Positions 7,353 through 16,202 are shown, counted from the stretch's first letter. The stretch: DNA of 64,000 nt from Deltaproteobacteria bacterium (GCA_016875335.1 VGRO01000006.1:1-64000), one strand, 5' to 3'. A program made the numbers and translations. Notes: a model not told the origin generated them from the sequence alone.

Positions 7353-9722
7353 CGTCCACGCCAGGCCATTGGTGTTGCAGATGGCCAGCTTGGCGCCCTG
7401 GCACTCGGTGCTGTTGGGGGTGCAAACCACATTCTTGCACAGGCCCTGGTCGCACACCTGGCCGGTCGCGCCGCAGTTGGCCACGGTGCTGACACTGGTG
7501 CCGAGGGCGTCGCACAGCTCGATGGCGTTGCCCTTGCACGCCTTTTCGTTGGGCTTGCACACGGTCGTCTTGCAGGTCCCCTTGTCGCAGACCTGGTTGG
7601 CCGCGCAGGTGGCGCTTGCGAATGCCGTGCCGTTGCTGTTGCAGGTCAGGGTCTTGTTCGCGCCGTCGCAGGTCTTTTCGCCGGGCTTGCAGATGGGCAC
7701 GACGCACTTGCCGGCCGAACACGACAGGAAGGTCTTGGTGCAATCCTGGACGGCCTGACTGGCAGTGCCGGTCGCGTCACACTGCCGCACCACGTCGCCG
7801 TCGCAGGTGAGCGCATTGGGCTGGCACACCACCGCCTTGCAGGCCCCGGCGACACACGCCGAGTAGGCAGGGCACGCGGCTTGGGTCCAGGCCATGCCGT
7901 CGAGCGCGCACGTCGCCAACTGACCTTGTTGACATTCTGTGGCGGCCGGCTTGCACAGTGGTTTCTTGCACTGCTGCTGGTGACAGACCTCGCCGGCCGC
8001 CGCGCAGTCTTTGTTCAGCTTGGGCGCCACGCCCTTGGGGTCGCACTGCATCAACTTGTCACCCGCGCACGACAGGTCGCCCGGCTTGCAGGTCGTCGGC
8101 ACGCACAGGCCGGCATCGCACACCTGGCCAAACGGGCAGGTGATCTTGGCCCACTGGCTGCCCTTGGCTGCGCACGTCGCCAACTGGTCGCCCTGGCACT
8201 CGGTGGCGCCGAGCTTGCAGATGACCGCTGCACAGGCGTTGCCCAGACATACCTTGCCGCCGGCCGCGCAATCTTCGGCGATGGTGGCGGTCAGCCCCAC
8301 GGCGTCGCACAGGCTGACCTTCTCACCCTGGCACATCTTGGTCTTGGGTTCGCAGACCATCGGCTTGCAGGTGCCCCCACCGCACGCCTGACCCGCCGGG
8401 CAGGGCACGACATCAAAGGCCAACCCCTTGGCGTTGCACACTGCAAGGTCGGGACCCTGACACACCGCCGCGCCCGGCTTGCACACGGGCGCCTTGCATG
8501 CCCCGGCATCGCACGCCTCGCCGGTCTTGGCGCAGTCGACCAGCAGCGGATTGTTGGCACCGGTTGCGTCGCACTGGTGGACTTCGCTGCCGTTGCACGA
8601 TTTCTCGTTCGGCTTGCAAATGACCTTGACACACACCGACTTGTCACAGGTCTGGCCGCTCGGGCACGGCTCAGCGGACCAGCCGAGCGCGTCGGCGTTG
8701 CAGGTGGCCAAGAGTCCCGATTGGCACTGTGTGTCGCCGGGCGTGCATGCCTTGGCCACACAGGCACCTTTGTCGCACGCTTGTTGTTGCGCTGCGCAGT
8801 CGGTGGCAATTGCCCAGTCGGTGCCGTCGACCGAACACAATGCAGACTTGAACCCCTCGCATTTCTTGGTTCCTGGCTCGCAAATCTTGGGCTTGCAGGC
8901 TGCGCCGGCGCACACCTGGCCGGCGGGGCACGCCGCGCCCACCCATTGCAGCCCGTCGCTGGCGCAGGTGGCGAGCAGGCCCGCCTGGCATTCGACGGCG
9001 CCCGGCTTGCACACCAAGGTCTTGCATGCACCCGCCACGCAGTTCTGTGCCTTGGCGGTGCAGTCCTCCTTCTTCTGGCTGGCCGTGCCGACCGGATTGC
9101 ACTGGAACACCACATCGCCATTGCACACCGACTCTCCGGCCTTGCACACGTCGGGCACGCAGGCGTTGGCGTTGCAGAACTCCGTAGCGCCGCAATCGGC
9201 GTCGTCCTGGCAATCGACACACCCGACCCCTGGCGCGCACACAAGGCCAGATTTGGCGCAGTCCTTGCTGCTGGTGCACGCCTTGGGCTTGTCGACGCAC
9301 TGCCCAAACGCGCACGCCTGGCCGTCCGCGCAATCGGCGGCCTCGATGCAATCGGCGCAGAATCCGCTCTTGGCATCGCAGACCGCGGCGGCCGAGGTAC
9401 ATTGCTTGCTGCTGGTGCACGCCACCGGGGCTACGCATTGGTTGGCCACGCATCGGCTGTGGGCGACGGGACAGTGACCTGGCATCCGGCACTGCACGCA
9501 CTGGCCGGTGGCGGGCAGGCAAGCGGGCAACGCTTTGGGGCAATCGTCGCTGGTCGCGCAGGTGGCAGAGACTTCGGGCGCGGCGTCGGCGGTGGCCTCG
9601 GCGACTGTCCACGCGTCATCGCCCGCGGTGGCCTCGTCGGTCGCGTCGCCGCCCACCGAGGCAACGTCGCCGTCGGCCGGGCCCGCATCGACCTTCTGGG
9701 TCAGGTCGCGACGGGTTTCTCG
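7278..9722 (-). CDS. 5' fragment: Cys-repeat region of the giant surface protein
   Basis: Upstream piece of the interrupted gene, open from the frameshift near 9722 to a TGA at 7278 inside the palindromic element. The last native residues are NGLAWTL, after which the element encodes GACRTIVRLAPCW and stops. An early part has short Cys pairs (TSSKQC, TSSKDC) resembling EGF-like or myxococcal Cys motifs. From about 9150 downwards come regular CKPG/CEPG repeats that alternate between two sub-types, one with the phrase LATC and one with the phrase QCD. Confidence 0.7.
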   Translation of the reverse strand, partial: RETRRDLTQKVDAGPADGDVASVGGDATDEATAGDDAWTVAEATADAAPEVSATCATSDDCPKALPACLPATGQCVQCRMPGHCPVAHSRCVANQCVAPVACTSSKQCTSAAAVCDAKSGFCADCIEAADCADGQACAFGQCVDKPKACTSSKDCAKSGLVCAPGVGCVDCQDDADCGATEFCNANACVPDVCKAGESVCNGDVVFQCNPVGTASQKKEDCTAKAQNCVAGACKTLVCKPGAVECQAGLLATCASDGLQWVGAACPAGQVCAGAACKPKICEPGTKKCEGFKSALCSVDGTDWAIATDCAAQQQACDKGACVAKACTPGDTQCQSGLLATCNADALGWSAEPCPSGQTCDKSVCVKVICKPNEKSCNGSEVHQCDATGANNPLLVDCAKTGEACDAGACKAPVCKPGAAVCQGPDLAVCNAKGLAFDVVPCPAGQACGGGTCKPMVCEPKTKMCQGEKVSLCDAVGLTATIAEDCAAGGKVCLGNACAAVICKLGATECQGDQLATCAAKGSQWAKITCPFGQVCDAGLCVPTTCKPGDLSCAGDKLMQCDPKGVAPKLNKDCAAAGEVCHQQQCKKPLCKPAATECQQGQLATCALDGMAWTQAACPAYSACVAGACKAVVCQPNALTCDGDVVRQCDATGTASQAVQDCTKTFLSCSAGKCVVPICKPGEKTCDGANKTLTCNSNGTAFASATCAANQVCDKGTCKTTVCKPNEKACKGNAIELCDALGTSVSTVANCGATGQVCDQGLCKNVVCTPNSTECQGAKLAICNTNGLAWTLGACRTIVRLAPCWLRSGQRPRTV

Positions 9723-9781
9723 TCGCAGGCGATGGCGAACAGGGTCGCCAGATAGGCCAGTCTGGTGCGGGCGGCGTGCAT

Positions 9782-10068
9782 GGCGGGCCTTTCGGCCACG
9801 GCGTGTGGCCGGCGTCGATCGACGTGGCGGCTGTGTAGCAGTTCTGGGGGTTGTCGTCAAGGCGTTTTCGTCGATCCGCAGGCCGGTTGCGAGGCCGCGG
9901 ACGCCAGCCGAGACGGGCCGAACGAGGCCATGCCCGGCCCCTGCGCAAGGCGCGCGCCCACACCGGTGCGCTGCGCCAATCGTGCCAAGGCGGCCTGCGC
10001 CCCGTTTGGCACCCGCGGCAAAACCGCCTACACTGGCCGCCCTCCGACCGCCGCCGTGGAGCCGCCCC
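9782..10068. promoter_or_regulatory. divergent intergenic region
   Basis: 287 bp between the minus-strand giant gene and the plus-strand molybdo-hydroxylase operon. Both leading promoters must lie here, but no convincing -35/-10 pair was identified. GGAG at 10058-10061 is a plausible ribosome binding site for the GTG at 10069. Confidence 0.4.
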
Positions 10069-10602
10069 GTGCACGCAAGCCCCTTGGACAGCCCGCCCGA
10101 ACCCGCACTGGTCCCATTGCGGCTGGTCGTCAACGGCGAGGCCCGCGAACTGCGCGTCCAGCCGATGCGCCGCCTGCTCGACGTGTTGCGCCTCGACCTC
10201 GGCCTGACGGGCAGCAAAGAAGGCTGCGGAGAAGGCGAGTGCGGCGCCTGCACGGTGCTCGTCGATGGCAGTCCGGTCAACGCATGCCTGATTCCGGTCG
10301 TCCAGTGCGACGGCGCAACCATCGTCACCATCGAGGGGTTGGCGCAACACGGCGGCATGCGCGCCATCCAGCGGGCGTTCGTCCGCTGCGGCGGCGCCCA
10401 GTGCGGCATCTGCACGCCGGGCATGGTGGTCACGGCATCGTGGCTCGTCGATACCCACGTCGGCAAGCCGCTGCCCGAGGTCGCCATCCGCGAACACCTC
10501 GCCGGCAATCTGTGCCGCTGCACCGGCTACGGACAAATCGTCGACGCCGTGGTCGAGGCGCTCAACGAGGAGACCGCCGCCGCGGCCGGGAGCGCGCGAT
10601 GA
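10069..10602 (+). CDS. molybdo-hydroxylase [2Fe-2S] small subunit
   Basis: 177 aa from a GTG start preceded by GGAG at about 8 bases. It carries both [2Fe-2S] signatures of xanthine/aldehyde/CO dehydrogenase small subunits: the plant-ferredoxin cluster CGEGECGACT with a later Cys, and the second cluster CGGAQCGICTPG followed by LCRCTGYGQI. The length is normal. It would pass electrons from a molybdopterin subunit to the FAD subunit encoded next. The stop overlaps the next start (ATGA). The substrate cannot be predicted because the catalytic subunit is not in the window. Confidence 0.9.
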   Translation: MHASPLDSPPEPALVPLRLVVNGEARELRVQPMRRLLDVLRLDLGLTGSKEGCGEGECGACTVLVDGSPVNACLIPVVQCDGATIVTIEGLAQHGGMRAIQRAFVRCGGAQCGICTPGMVVTASWLVDTHVGKPLPEVAIREHLAGNLCRCTGYGQIVDAVVEALNEETAAAAGSAR

Positions 10603-11468
10603 CCCCGACTGCGCCCGCCGTCGTCCGGCCCCGCGACCTGGCCGACGCCCTTGAACGGCTGCGCGTTGCGGCTGGGGATGTCCCGCTGCGGCCCATGGCG
10701 GGCTGCACCGACGTGCTCGTGGACCTGCACTTTGGCAAGCCAGCGGCCCCAGCGTACCTCGATTTGTGGGCGCTGCGCGGTGAACTCGGCGGCCTGCGCT
10801 GGACCGGCGAGGGGCTGGAGATCGGCGCGCTGTGCACCTACGCCGACGCGCTGGGCAACGCGCGCTTTCGGGCCGAACTGCCCATGCTGGCCCAGGCTTC
10901 GGCGTTGGTCGGCGCCACGCAAATCCAGTTCCGCGGCACCTTTGCCGGCAATGTCGAGAACGGTTCGCCCGCCGCCGACGCTGCCCCAGCGCTGATGGCG
11001 CTGGACGCTCGGGTGCGGCTGATGTCCGCGGCGGGAGTGCGCGACATCGCGCTCGCCGAATACTACGCGGGCTATCGGCAAACCCAGCGGCGGCCCGACG
11101 AGATCATTGGCGCGCTGGTCGTCCCCGCCGAGCGCTTGGGGTGCCAAGGCCAGTGGATGCGCAAGGTCGGCACCCGCGCCTTCCAGGCCATCACCAAGGT
11201 CGGGTTGTGCGGCGTGTTCGGTTGGCGCGACGGTCGCCTTGGCGAGGTGCGGGTCGTCGCGGTGTCGATGGCGGCGGTGATCAAGCGCTGTCCCGCTATC
11301 GAGGGCTACCTTTCAGGCAAGGCGGTGCGGGACCTCGACCCGGCCGCCCTGCGCTCCGCCCAGGCCGCGGATCTGCGCCCCATCGACGACGTGCGCTCGA
11401 CCGCCGAATACCGCGCCGAGGTGTTCGCGCGGCTGGTTGAGCAGGCCGCGCGCGAAACTGCCGCCTGA
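10599..11468 (+). CDS. molybdo-hydroxylase FAD-binding subunit
   Basis: 289 aa. It starts at the ATG overlapping the previous stop. FAD-binding motifs of the CoxM/XdhB type are visible: AGCTDVLVDL near 35-44 (usually AGGTDL) and TFAGNVENGSPAADAAPAL near 115-133, which corresponds to the family TIGGNIANASPAGD motif. A C-terminal CO-dehydrogenase flavoprotein domain follows. It is translationally coupled to the small subunit, and together they form two thirds of a hydroxylase. Confidence 0.88.
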   Translation: MTPTAPAVVRPRDLADALERLRVAAGDVPLRPMAGCTDVLVDLHFGKPAAPAYLDLWALRGELGGLRWTGEGLEIGALCTYADALGNARFRAELPMLAQASALVGATQIQFRGTFAGNVENGSPAADAAPALMALDARVRLMSAAGVRDIALAEYYAGYRQTQRRPDEIIGALVVPAERLGCQGQWMRKVGTRAFQAITKVGLCGVFGWRDGRLGEVRVVAVSMAAVIKRCPAIEGYLSGKAVRDLDPAALRSAQAADLRPIDDVRSTAEYRAEVFARLVEQAARETAA

Positions 11469-11480
11469 GGCGCACCCCAG

Positions 11481-12569
11481 ATGCCCGCAAAGGCCGAGCC
11501 CCCGATGGACGCAGAAGGCCAGCGCTTGCTGCTGCGCCTGCCGGACTTGGTCCGACCCAACGGCAAGCCCGCGGTGCTGGTCACCGTGTTTGCGGCCCAG
11601 GGCAGCGTGCCGCGGCGCCCCGGTGCGCGGATGGTGTGCCGCGACGGGCGCCTGCTGGCCGGCACCGTCGGTGGCGGTCACTTGGAAGACCAGGCGCTGC
11701 GCGACGCCAACTGGCCGAGCCGCGACAGCACCGCCGACGCCGACGACCCGGGCCCGCTCGCCACCGAAGTCCACGAAGAGGCGACCGAAACTGGCGCGAC
11801 CCGCAAGCTCATCCGCTATCCGCTTGGCGCCAAACTCGCGCAGTGCTGCGGCGGCGCAGTGTGGCTGCACTTCGAGGAAATCGACGCAGTGCGGGCCCAG
11901 GTCCTGGCCGACCACGTCCACGCTTGCGAGCGGTCTGGCGCGGCGTTCGAGACCGTGTTCGGCGACCGCGCGCTGTACGAATCGCCACGGCCCTTGCCGG
12001 TGGTGGTCATTTTCGGCGCCGGACACGTCGCGGCGGCGCTGGCCCGCGTGCTGCAGCCGTTGCCGTGGCGGGTGCTGGTCATCGACGAGCGTCCGGCCTG
12101 GGCCGACCCCGCGCGCTTCGCCCCCGGCACCGAGGTCGTGTGCGCCCAACCGCTCGGCATCTTGGCCGCGTGGGGATGGATCGGCGACGCTGCGCGCAAC
12201 TCCGTCGTGGCCCAGCGCGTGCAGGCCCCTGGCCGGCGCCTGCCGGTCGCGCCGCCGCTCGGTGCCACCCGCGCCCTGGTGATGACCCACGACCACGCGC
12301 TGGACCGCGACGTGGTCGAGGCCCTCCTGCTCGCGCAGTTCCGCTGTGGGGCGCCCATGCCGCGGCTGGCGTTCGTGGGCATGATTGGATCCAAGTCCAA
12401 AGTCGCGGCCACCCGCCAGCGCCTCGGCCGCCGCGGCGTGCCAGAGGCCGAGTTGCAGCGGTTGGTCGCACCCATTGGTCTCTTGGTGGATGGACGCCCG
12501 CTCGGCGGCAATGCGCCCGGAGAAATCGCCATCTCAGTTGCGGCGCAATTGTTGGCCCTGCATGGCTGA
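11481..12569 (+). CDS. xdhC: XdhC-family molybdenum cofactor insertion/sulfuration protein
   Basis: 362 aa. N-terminal XdhC/CoxI domain with VFAAQGSVPRRPGARM and VGGGHLE, then a C-terminal Rossmann domain with FGAGHVAAAL near 175 and FVGMIGSKSK near 300. XdhC proteins bind, help sulfurate and insert molybdenum cofactor for xanthine-dehydrogenase-type enzymes. The start could also be the internal ATG at 11505. It overlaps the next gene by 8 bp, which supports a joint role in cofactor supply. Confidence 0.9.
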   Translation: MPAKAEPPMDAEGQRLLLRLPDLVRPNGKPAVLVTVFAAQGSVPRRPGARMVCRDGRLLAGTVGGGHLEDQALRDANWPSRDSTADADDPGPLATEVHEEATETGATRKLIRYPLGAKLAQCCGGAVWLHFEEIDAVRAQVLADHVHACERSGAAFETVFGDRALYESPRPLPVVVIFGAGHVAAALARVLQPLPWRVLVIDERPAWADPARFAPGTEVVCAQPLGILAAWGWIGDAARNSVVAQRVQAPGRRLPVAPPLGATRALVMTHDHALDRDVVEALLLAQFRCGAPMPRLAFVGMIGSKSKVAATRQRLGRRGVPEAELQRLVAPIGLLVDGRPLGGNAPGEIAISVAAQLLALHG

Positions 12570-13137
12570 GCCCGTGGCCGGCGTGTTGCTTGCGGCTGGC
12601 CAAGGTCGCCGCGCAGGCGGTCCGAAAGCCTTGAAAACGGTGGACGGCCAGCCGTGGTGGCGCGTCCAGGCCAGCGCGATGGTCGCCGAATTGGGCTGCG
12701 TCGTGGCGGTGCTGCACCCCGATGCGTGGCCCGAGGCCGACGGCCCGTTGCTCGGCTGCATTGCGGTGACCGGCAATCCCGAAGCGCCACAGTTGGCGTC
12801 TCTTCAGTTGGGACTCGCGTTGCTGCCGATCGGCGCGGCGCTGGTCCTGCCCATCGACTGCCCGTGGCCGGGACCCGCGGTGGCCGCTGCCCTCGCCGAC
12901 CTGTCCGCGCAGACCGATGCGCTGGCGGTGGTGCCGGCGGTCGAAAGTCACGGCCAACTGCGCCGCGGCCATCCCGTTTGGCTGTCGGGCCCGGCGGTCG
13001 CCGCCGTGCTTGCCTTGGATCCGGCCACGGACCGCCTGGACCACTGGCTGGCCGCGCAGGGCGACCAAGTGGCAACCGTGGACGTCGGCGAACCCGCCGT
13101 CCTGGCCAACTTCAATGCCGATGGGGTTGGACGGTAG
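12562..13137 (+). CDS. MobA-like nucleotidyltransferase (molybdopterin cytidylyltransferase-type)
   Basis: 191 aa. It has the nucleotide-binding start LLAAGQGRRAGGPKAL near 9-24 and an LPIDCPWPGP segment near 95, as in MobA/MocA NTP transferases. Next to XdhC and the hydroxylase subunits it most likely converts molybdopterin to a dinucleotide form (MCD). MocA is the best guess, but the sequence alone does not separate GTP from CTP users. The start at ATG 12562 overlaps xdhC. Confidence 0.8.
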   Translation: MAEPVAGVLLAAGQGRRAGGPKALKTVDGQPWWRVQASAMVAELGCVVAVLHPDAWPEADGPLLGCIAVTGNPEAPQLASLQLGLALLPIGAALVLPIDCPWPGPAVAAALADLSAQTDALAVVPAVESHGQLRRGHPVWLSGPAVAAVLALDPATDRLDHWLAAQGDQVATVDVGEPAVLANFNADGVGR

Positions 13138-13268
13138 CCGCCGTTGCCGCGAGCGCCGGCCATCGCGCACCCAAGTTCGCCCGCACACCTTGCCCGCGGC
13201 CTCGCAGACCTTCACAATCCGCGCCCCCCCGGGCGTCCCGTGCGCCCCGCCCATCCGCTCGGAGCGCC

Positions 13269-14201
13269 ATGCAACCCGTCGCCGTCATCGACATTGGCTC
13301 CAACTCGGTGTGCCTGTTGGTGGTGGCGCGGTTGCGCGACGGCACGCTGTCGCCCGTGGCCAAGCACAAGCATGTGGCGCGGCTGCGCGATGCGCTCGAC
13401 GGCGAGGGCAAGCTGACCGCCGACGGCCTGCAGCGCTTCTTGGCAGCCCTGCATGAATTCGCCCGCGTGTTGGAGAACTGGCAGGTCGGCCGCGTGCGGG
13501 CCGTGGCGACGGCGGCCTTGCGCGCGGCGGGCAACGGCGACGAACTGGTCGAACTCGCCGAGCGCGAAACCGGCATCCACGTCGAGATCATCAGCGGTGC
13601 CGAAGAAGCGCGGCTGGCCTACCTGGGCGTGCGGCACGGCCTCGGCGCCGCGGCCAGTGGGTCGATCCTCTGCGCCGACGTGGGCGGTGGCTCGTCCGAG
13701 CTGCTGGTCGGCGACGCTGGCGCCGTCCTCGATTCGGTCAGCACGGCGCTCGGGGCCCTGGTGGTCGCACGGACGCTGTTGGGCCCCGACCCGGTCGGCT
13801 TTGCCCAGGTTGACAGCGCCCGCGCCGCGCTCAAGACCGCGTTCGCTGAACCCACGGCCGTCGTCGGCCGTCACCGCATCGACCTGGCCGTCGCCACCTC
13901 GGGCACCATCCAGCGGGTGGCGCGCATTGCGCAAGGCCTGGGCGGCCGCACCGTGGACGATGTGCACCGGACCGTGTTGACCCTGCCGCAATTGCAAATG
14001 GTCATCGACGCCCTGGCCACGGCCGAGAACCAGGAATCGCGCCTGAAGATCCCGGCCATGGACCCGTCGCGGGCCGACAACCTGCTGGGCGGGGCACTGA
14101 TTTTCGAGGCGGTGGCGGAGTTGCTGGGGCTCAAGGCCTGGACGGTGTCGATGGACGGGCTGCGGATGGGGGTGGTGAGCGAGTTGGCAGGGGTTTGGTA
14201 G
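13269..14201 (+). CDS. Ppx/GppA-family exopolyphosphatase/pppGpp phosphatase
   Basis: 310 aa. Actin-like fold motifs in order: VIDIGSNSVCLLVV (5-18, phosphate 1), VATAALRAAGNGDEL near 78-92, IISGAEEARLAYLGV near 105-119, and ADVGGGSSELLVG near 137-149 (phosphate 2). The length fits short Ppx proteins made of the catalytic domain only. Role: hydrolysis of polyphosphate or pppGpp. The two activities cannot be told apart here. It lies 131 bp after the MobA-like gene and may be transcribed separately. Confidence 0.88.
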   Translation: MQPVAVIDIGSNSVCLLVVARLRDGTLSPVAKHKHVARLRDALDGEGKLTADGLQRFLAALHEFARVLENWQVGRVRAVATAALRAAGNGDELVELAERETGIHVEIISGAEEARLAYLGVRHGLGAAASGSILCADVGGGSSELLVGDAGAVLDSVSTALGALVVARTLLGPDPVGFAQVDSARAALKTAFAEPTAVVGRHRIDLAVATSGTIQRVARIAQGLGGRTVDDVHRTVLTLPQLQMVIDALATAENQESRLKIPAMDPSRADNLLGGALIFEAVAELLGLKAWTVSMDGLRMGVVSELAGVW

Positions 14202-14283
14202 GCGGGTGCAGCCGCGACCACACGATGCGAAGGAACGGGGCTTGTGTGCGCACGAGCGTCGCAGATGTGCCGGCCTGCGCGCT

Positions 14284-14745
14284 TCAACGCCCTGCCGCCA
14301 GTTTCCTCCGCAACGCCCTCGCATCCCGCCGATCCTGCGGCCTCGCAGCCGCTTGCTTCGCCGCGATCAGGTCCTGCAAGCCGATGACCTCGATGCTCAA
14401 ACCTTCCAAGTCCAGCGTCAACCGTCGTGGCCAAGCTTGCGCGAAATCGATTCCGGGAATCGACTGCAACAGGTCGATGCGCAATGGCGGTTGGCCCAGC
14501 CACACCACATCGTCCGGACCGGCATCGCGCATGGCCGCCACCACCGCATCGGGCGCGCCAAACTCCTGCAGCGCCAGCGTGCACCGATCACGGTTCTCGG
14601 GCGTGGCGTCGATCAGCAAGTCGATGTCCTTGGTGAACCGCGGCACATCATGGGCGCCGACTGCGTACCCGCCGACCACCAGGTACTGGACGCCCTGCGC
14701 TGCGAACGCCTCCAACAGATCGGCAAAGTCCCGCGGAATCTTCAT
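14284..14745 (-). CDS. stand-alone nucleotidyltransferase (toxin-antitoxin/AbiEii-like)
   Basis: 153 aa. It has the minimal nucleotidyltransferase signature: VVGGYAVGAH near 22-31 followed by TKDIDLLID near 38-46 (GG...DxD). Such small proteins occur in toxin-antitoxin and defence modules and as modifiers of RNA or proteins. Its 5' end overlaps the preceding small gene by 98 bp in a different frame, so the two are translated from one message. The partner is not a recognisable HEPN protein, and the target is unknown. Confidence 0.78.
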   Translation of the reverse strand: MKIPRDFADLLEAFAAQGVQYLVVGGYAVGAHDVPRFTKDIDLLIDATPENRDRCTLALQEFGAPDAVVAAMRDAGPDDVVWLGQPPLRIDLLQSIPGIDFAQAWPRRLTLDLEGLSIEVIGLQDLIAAKQAAARPQDRRDARALRRKLAAGR

Positions 14746-14929
14746 CCGTGCCTCGCATCGCCAGCCAATCGATCGCCGCCTGCAACGTCGCAGCGAAGCG
14801 CTGTGCGGGGTCCGCGTCGGCCCAGAAGGCAAGGTCCATCGCGCGGGCCTCGGCCCAACCGTGCGCGACGCCACCCTGCCAGTGGGCGCGGCGCTCGCGG
14901 GCAGCAGCAGAGAGTGACGAGGACGACAT
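14648..14929 (-). CDS. small partner protein upstream of the nucleotidyltransferase
   Basis: 93 aa from ATG 14929 (an ATG at 14962 would add 11 residues). It is charged and helical: AARERRAHWQGGVAHGW, then FWADADPAQRFAATLQAAIDWLA, ending in a basic tail. The last 98 bp overlap the nucleotidyltransferase gene. The strict pairing and overlap suggest a two-gene module in which this is the regulatory or antitoxin-like member. No family is recognised. Confidence 0.6.
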   Translation of the reverse strand: MSSSSLSAAARERRAHWQGGVAHGWAEARAMDLAFWADADPAQRFAATLQAAIDWLAMRGTDEDSAGLCRSVGGVRSAGRPVPGGRRVRSRRP

Positions 14930-15130
14930 GACCAGTTCCAACGCGCCGATGCGCCCTGCCATCCTATCACGAATCGCGGGCGAACCGTACTACCGCGATC
15001 GGTAGGGGGCGCGGATCGCAAAATGGGGTCTGGCTCCGACGGGCGGAGATCGCCGTCGTGCGAGGCCGCGGCCACGCAACGACGCCCTGGCGGGCGAGAC
15101 GGGCAACTGGACGGGCATGGGGTTGGGCGC

Positions 15131-15151
15131 GTCCGGCCTCGAAGGCCGGAC
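15131..15151. terminator. GC-rich hairpin
   Basis: Perfect 9-bp stem GTCCGGCCT-cga-AGGCCGGAC, about 50 bp past the 3' end of the Cys-rich lipoprotein gene (minus strand). There is no T tract, so its role as a terminator is only suggested. Confidence 0.4.
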
Positions 15152-15203
15152 CGGGCCCTTCGTCCACTTTCCCCGCCAAATCCACCCGAAAAGTCGCCAG
15201 TCG

Positions 15204-16202
15204 CTACTTTGCACTCTTCGCCAAACAAGCCCCGCTCTGGCACACCACCACCGGCTCGCCGCCGACCACGGGCTTGCCATCCTCGGCGACCATCGGCTTG
15301 GCGAGGCAGTCACAAATGGCGGCCTGCGCAGCGCACTTGGCCTCGGCGGCGCTGAAGGTCGATAGCGAAGCCTTGGTGACGGCGGTCGCCATCTGGCTGC
15401 CGCAGCAGTCCACGGTGCGCGGGATCCACGCACAGTCGGCGTTGCTGCCGCACCACTTGAAGGGCTTGGGCTCTTGAAGCCCATTGCTGGTGCAGACCAT
15501 CTGGCCGCCGATGACGTAGGTCATGCACTTGCCGCTGGCGCACTTGACGGCGATGGGGTTGACGCCGGCGCTGTAGCCGTCTTCGGCCAGGGTCGGTTGG
15601 CCGGCGCAGCCGCACGGCGGGTATTGGTCGCCGCAGATCTTCTCGGCGGCCTCGAACGCGGCCTTGTCGGTGGTGGCGAGGCCCAGCGCAATCAACGAAC
15701 CGCAGCAGTTGACCTGGTGCTGGGCGACGAAGCAATCGCTGTCGGCGCCGCACGCCTTGCTGAAGGTGGGGAACGCGAACTCAGCCCCGGTGCACTGGAC
15801 CTTGGGCGGCGGTGCGGCGTCGGGGGCGGCGGCATCGGCGGTGGGCGCGTCGGTGGCGGCGAGGTCGGGGCCGACGGGGGCGTCGACGGTTCCGGCCTCG
15901 GCGACGGCATCGGCTGGCGGGGCGACCTCGGCCTTGACGTCGGCAGCGGCGGTTTCGGCCACGGCATCGGGTGCGCTGCCGGGGTCTTGCGCGGCGTCGG
16001 CACCAACCGCGGCATCGCCGGTGGTCGGGGCGTCGCCTACGGTGTCGGTGGCCGGCCCGCTGTCGGCGCTGGCATCGGCCTTGGCGACCGATCCACCGTC
16101 GCTGGCGGTGGCGTCGACGCCGGCAGCGGTTCCGGCCGGGGCGGCGGTGCAGGCGGCAGCGGATGCAAAGGCGAGGGCGAAGGGCAGGGCAAACGGGCGC
16201 AT
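15204..16202 (-). CDS. Cys-rich lipoprotein with an internal duplication
   Basis: 332 aa. Signal MRPFALPFALAFASAAAC with Cys18, then about 130 residues of Ala/Asp/Pro/Thr linker. The folded part is two copies of an 80-residue module: CGADSDCFVAQHQVNCCGS...CGCAGQP and CGSNADCAWIPRTVDCCGS...CDCLAKP, each ending in an SGxC motif. The even Cys content and CCG pairs suggest disulfide-bonded surface modules. Function unknown. The divergent vWA lipoprotein gene starts 284 bp away. Confidence 0.78.
   Translation of the reverse strand: MRPFALPFALAFASAAACTAAPAGTAAGVDATASDGGSVAKADASADSGPATDTVGDAPTTGDAAVGADAAQDPGSAPDAVAETAAADVKAEVAPPADAVAEAGTVDAPVGPDLAATDAPTADAAAPDAAPPPKVQCTGAEFAFPTFSKACGADSDCFVAQHQVNCCGSLIALGLATTDKAAFEAAEKICGDQYPPCGCAGQPTLAEDGYSAGVNPIAVKCASGKCMTYVIGGQMVCTSNGLQEPKPFKWCGSNADCAWIPRTVDCCGSQMATAVTKASLSTFSAAEAKCAAQAAICDCLAKPMVAEDGKPVVGGEPVVVCQSGACLAKSAK

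Larger units (their letters stand above)
2772..9781 (-). pseudogene. giant Cys-rich / NHL-propeller / TLDc surface lipoprotein gene, interrupted
   Basis: One ancestral gene of about 2,277 codons, now in pieces. It starts at ATG 9781 with a lipoprotein signal MHAARTRLAYLATLFAIAC, then a frameshift around 9715-9735 puts the rest in another phase. After an Asp/Ala-rich linker come many alternating Cys repeats of about 43 residues with a CKPG-x-C-x(n)-CxxGxxC pattern. A 177-bp palindromic insertion (7172-7352) interrupts these repeats with a TGA. Downstream are more Cys repeats, two groups of NHL-type propeller repeats (LYVADxGNxRIRK), CDDGDxCT-type Cys modules, and a C-terminal TLDc-like domain. 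Removing one CTAG plus the element restores AWTLADCASG in frame. Likely a cell-surface adhesin or structural protein. The breaks could be real or, for the frameshift, a sequencing error. Confidence 0.8.

Noticed and set aside
9782-10523. N-terminal extension of the Cys-rich frame to 10523
   Set aside because: It overlaps the well-supported [2Fe-2S] subunit gene on the other strand; the lipoprotein signal at 9781 marks the real start.
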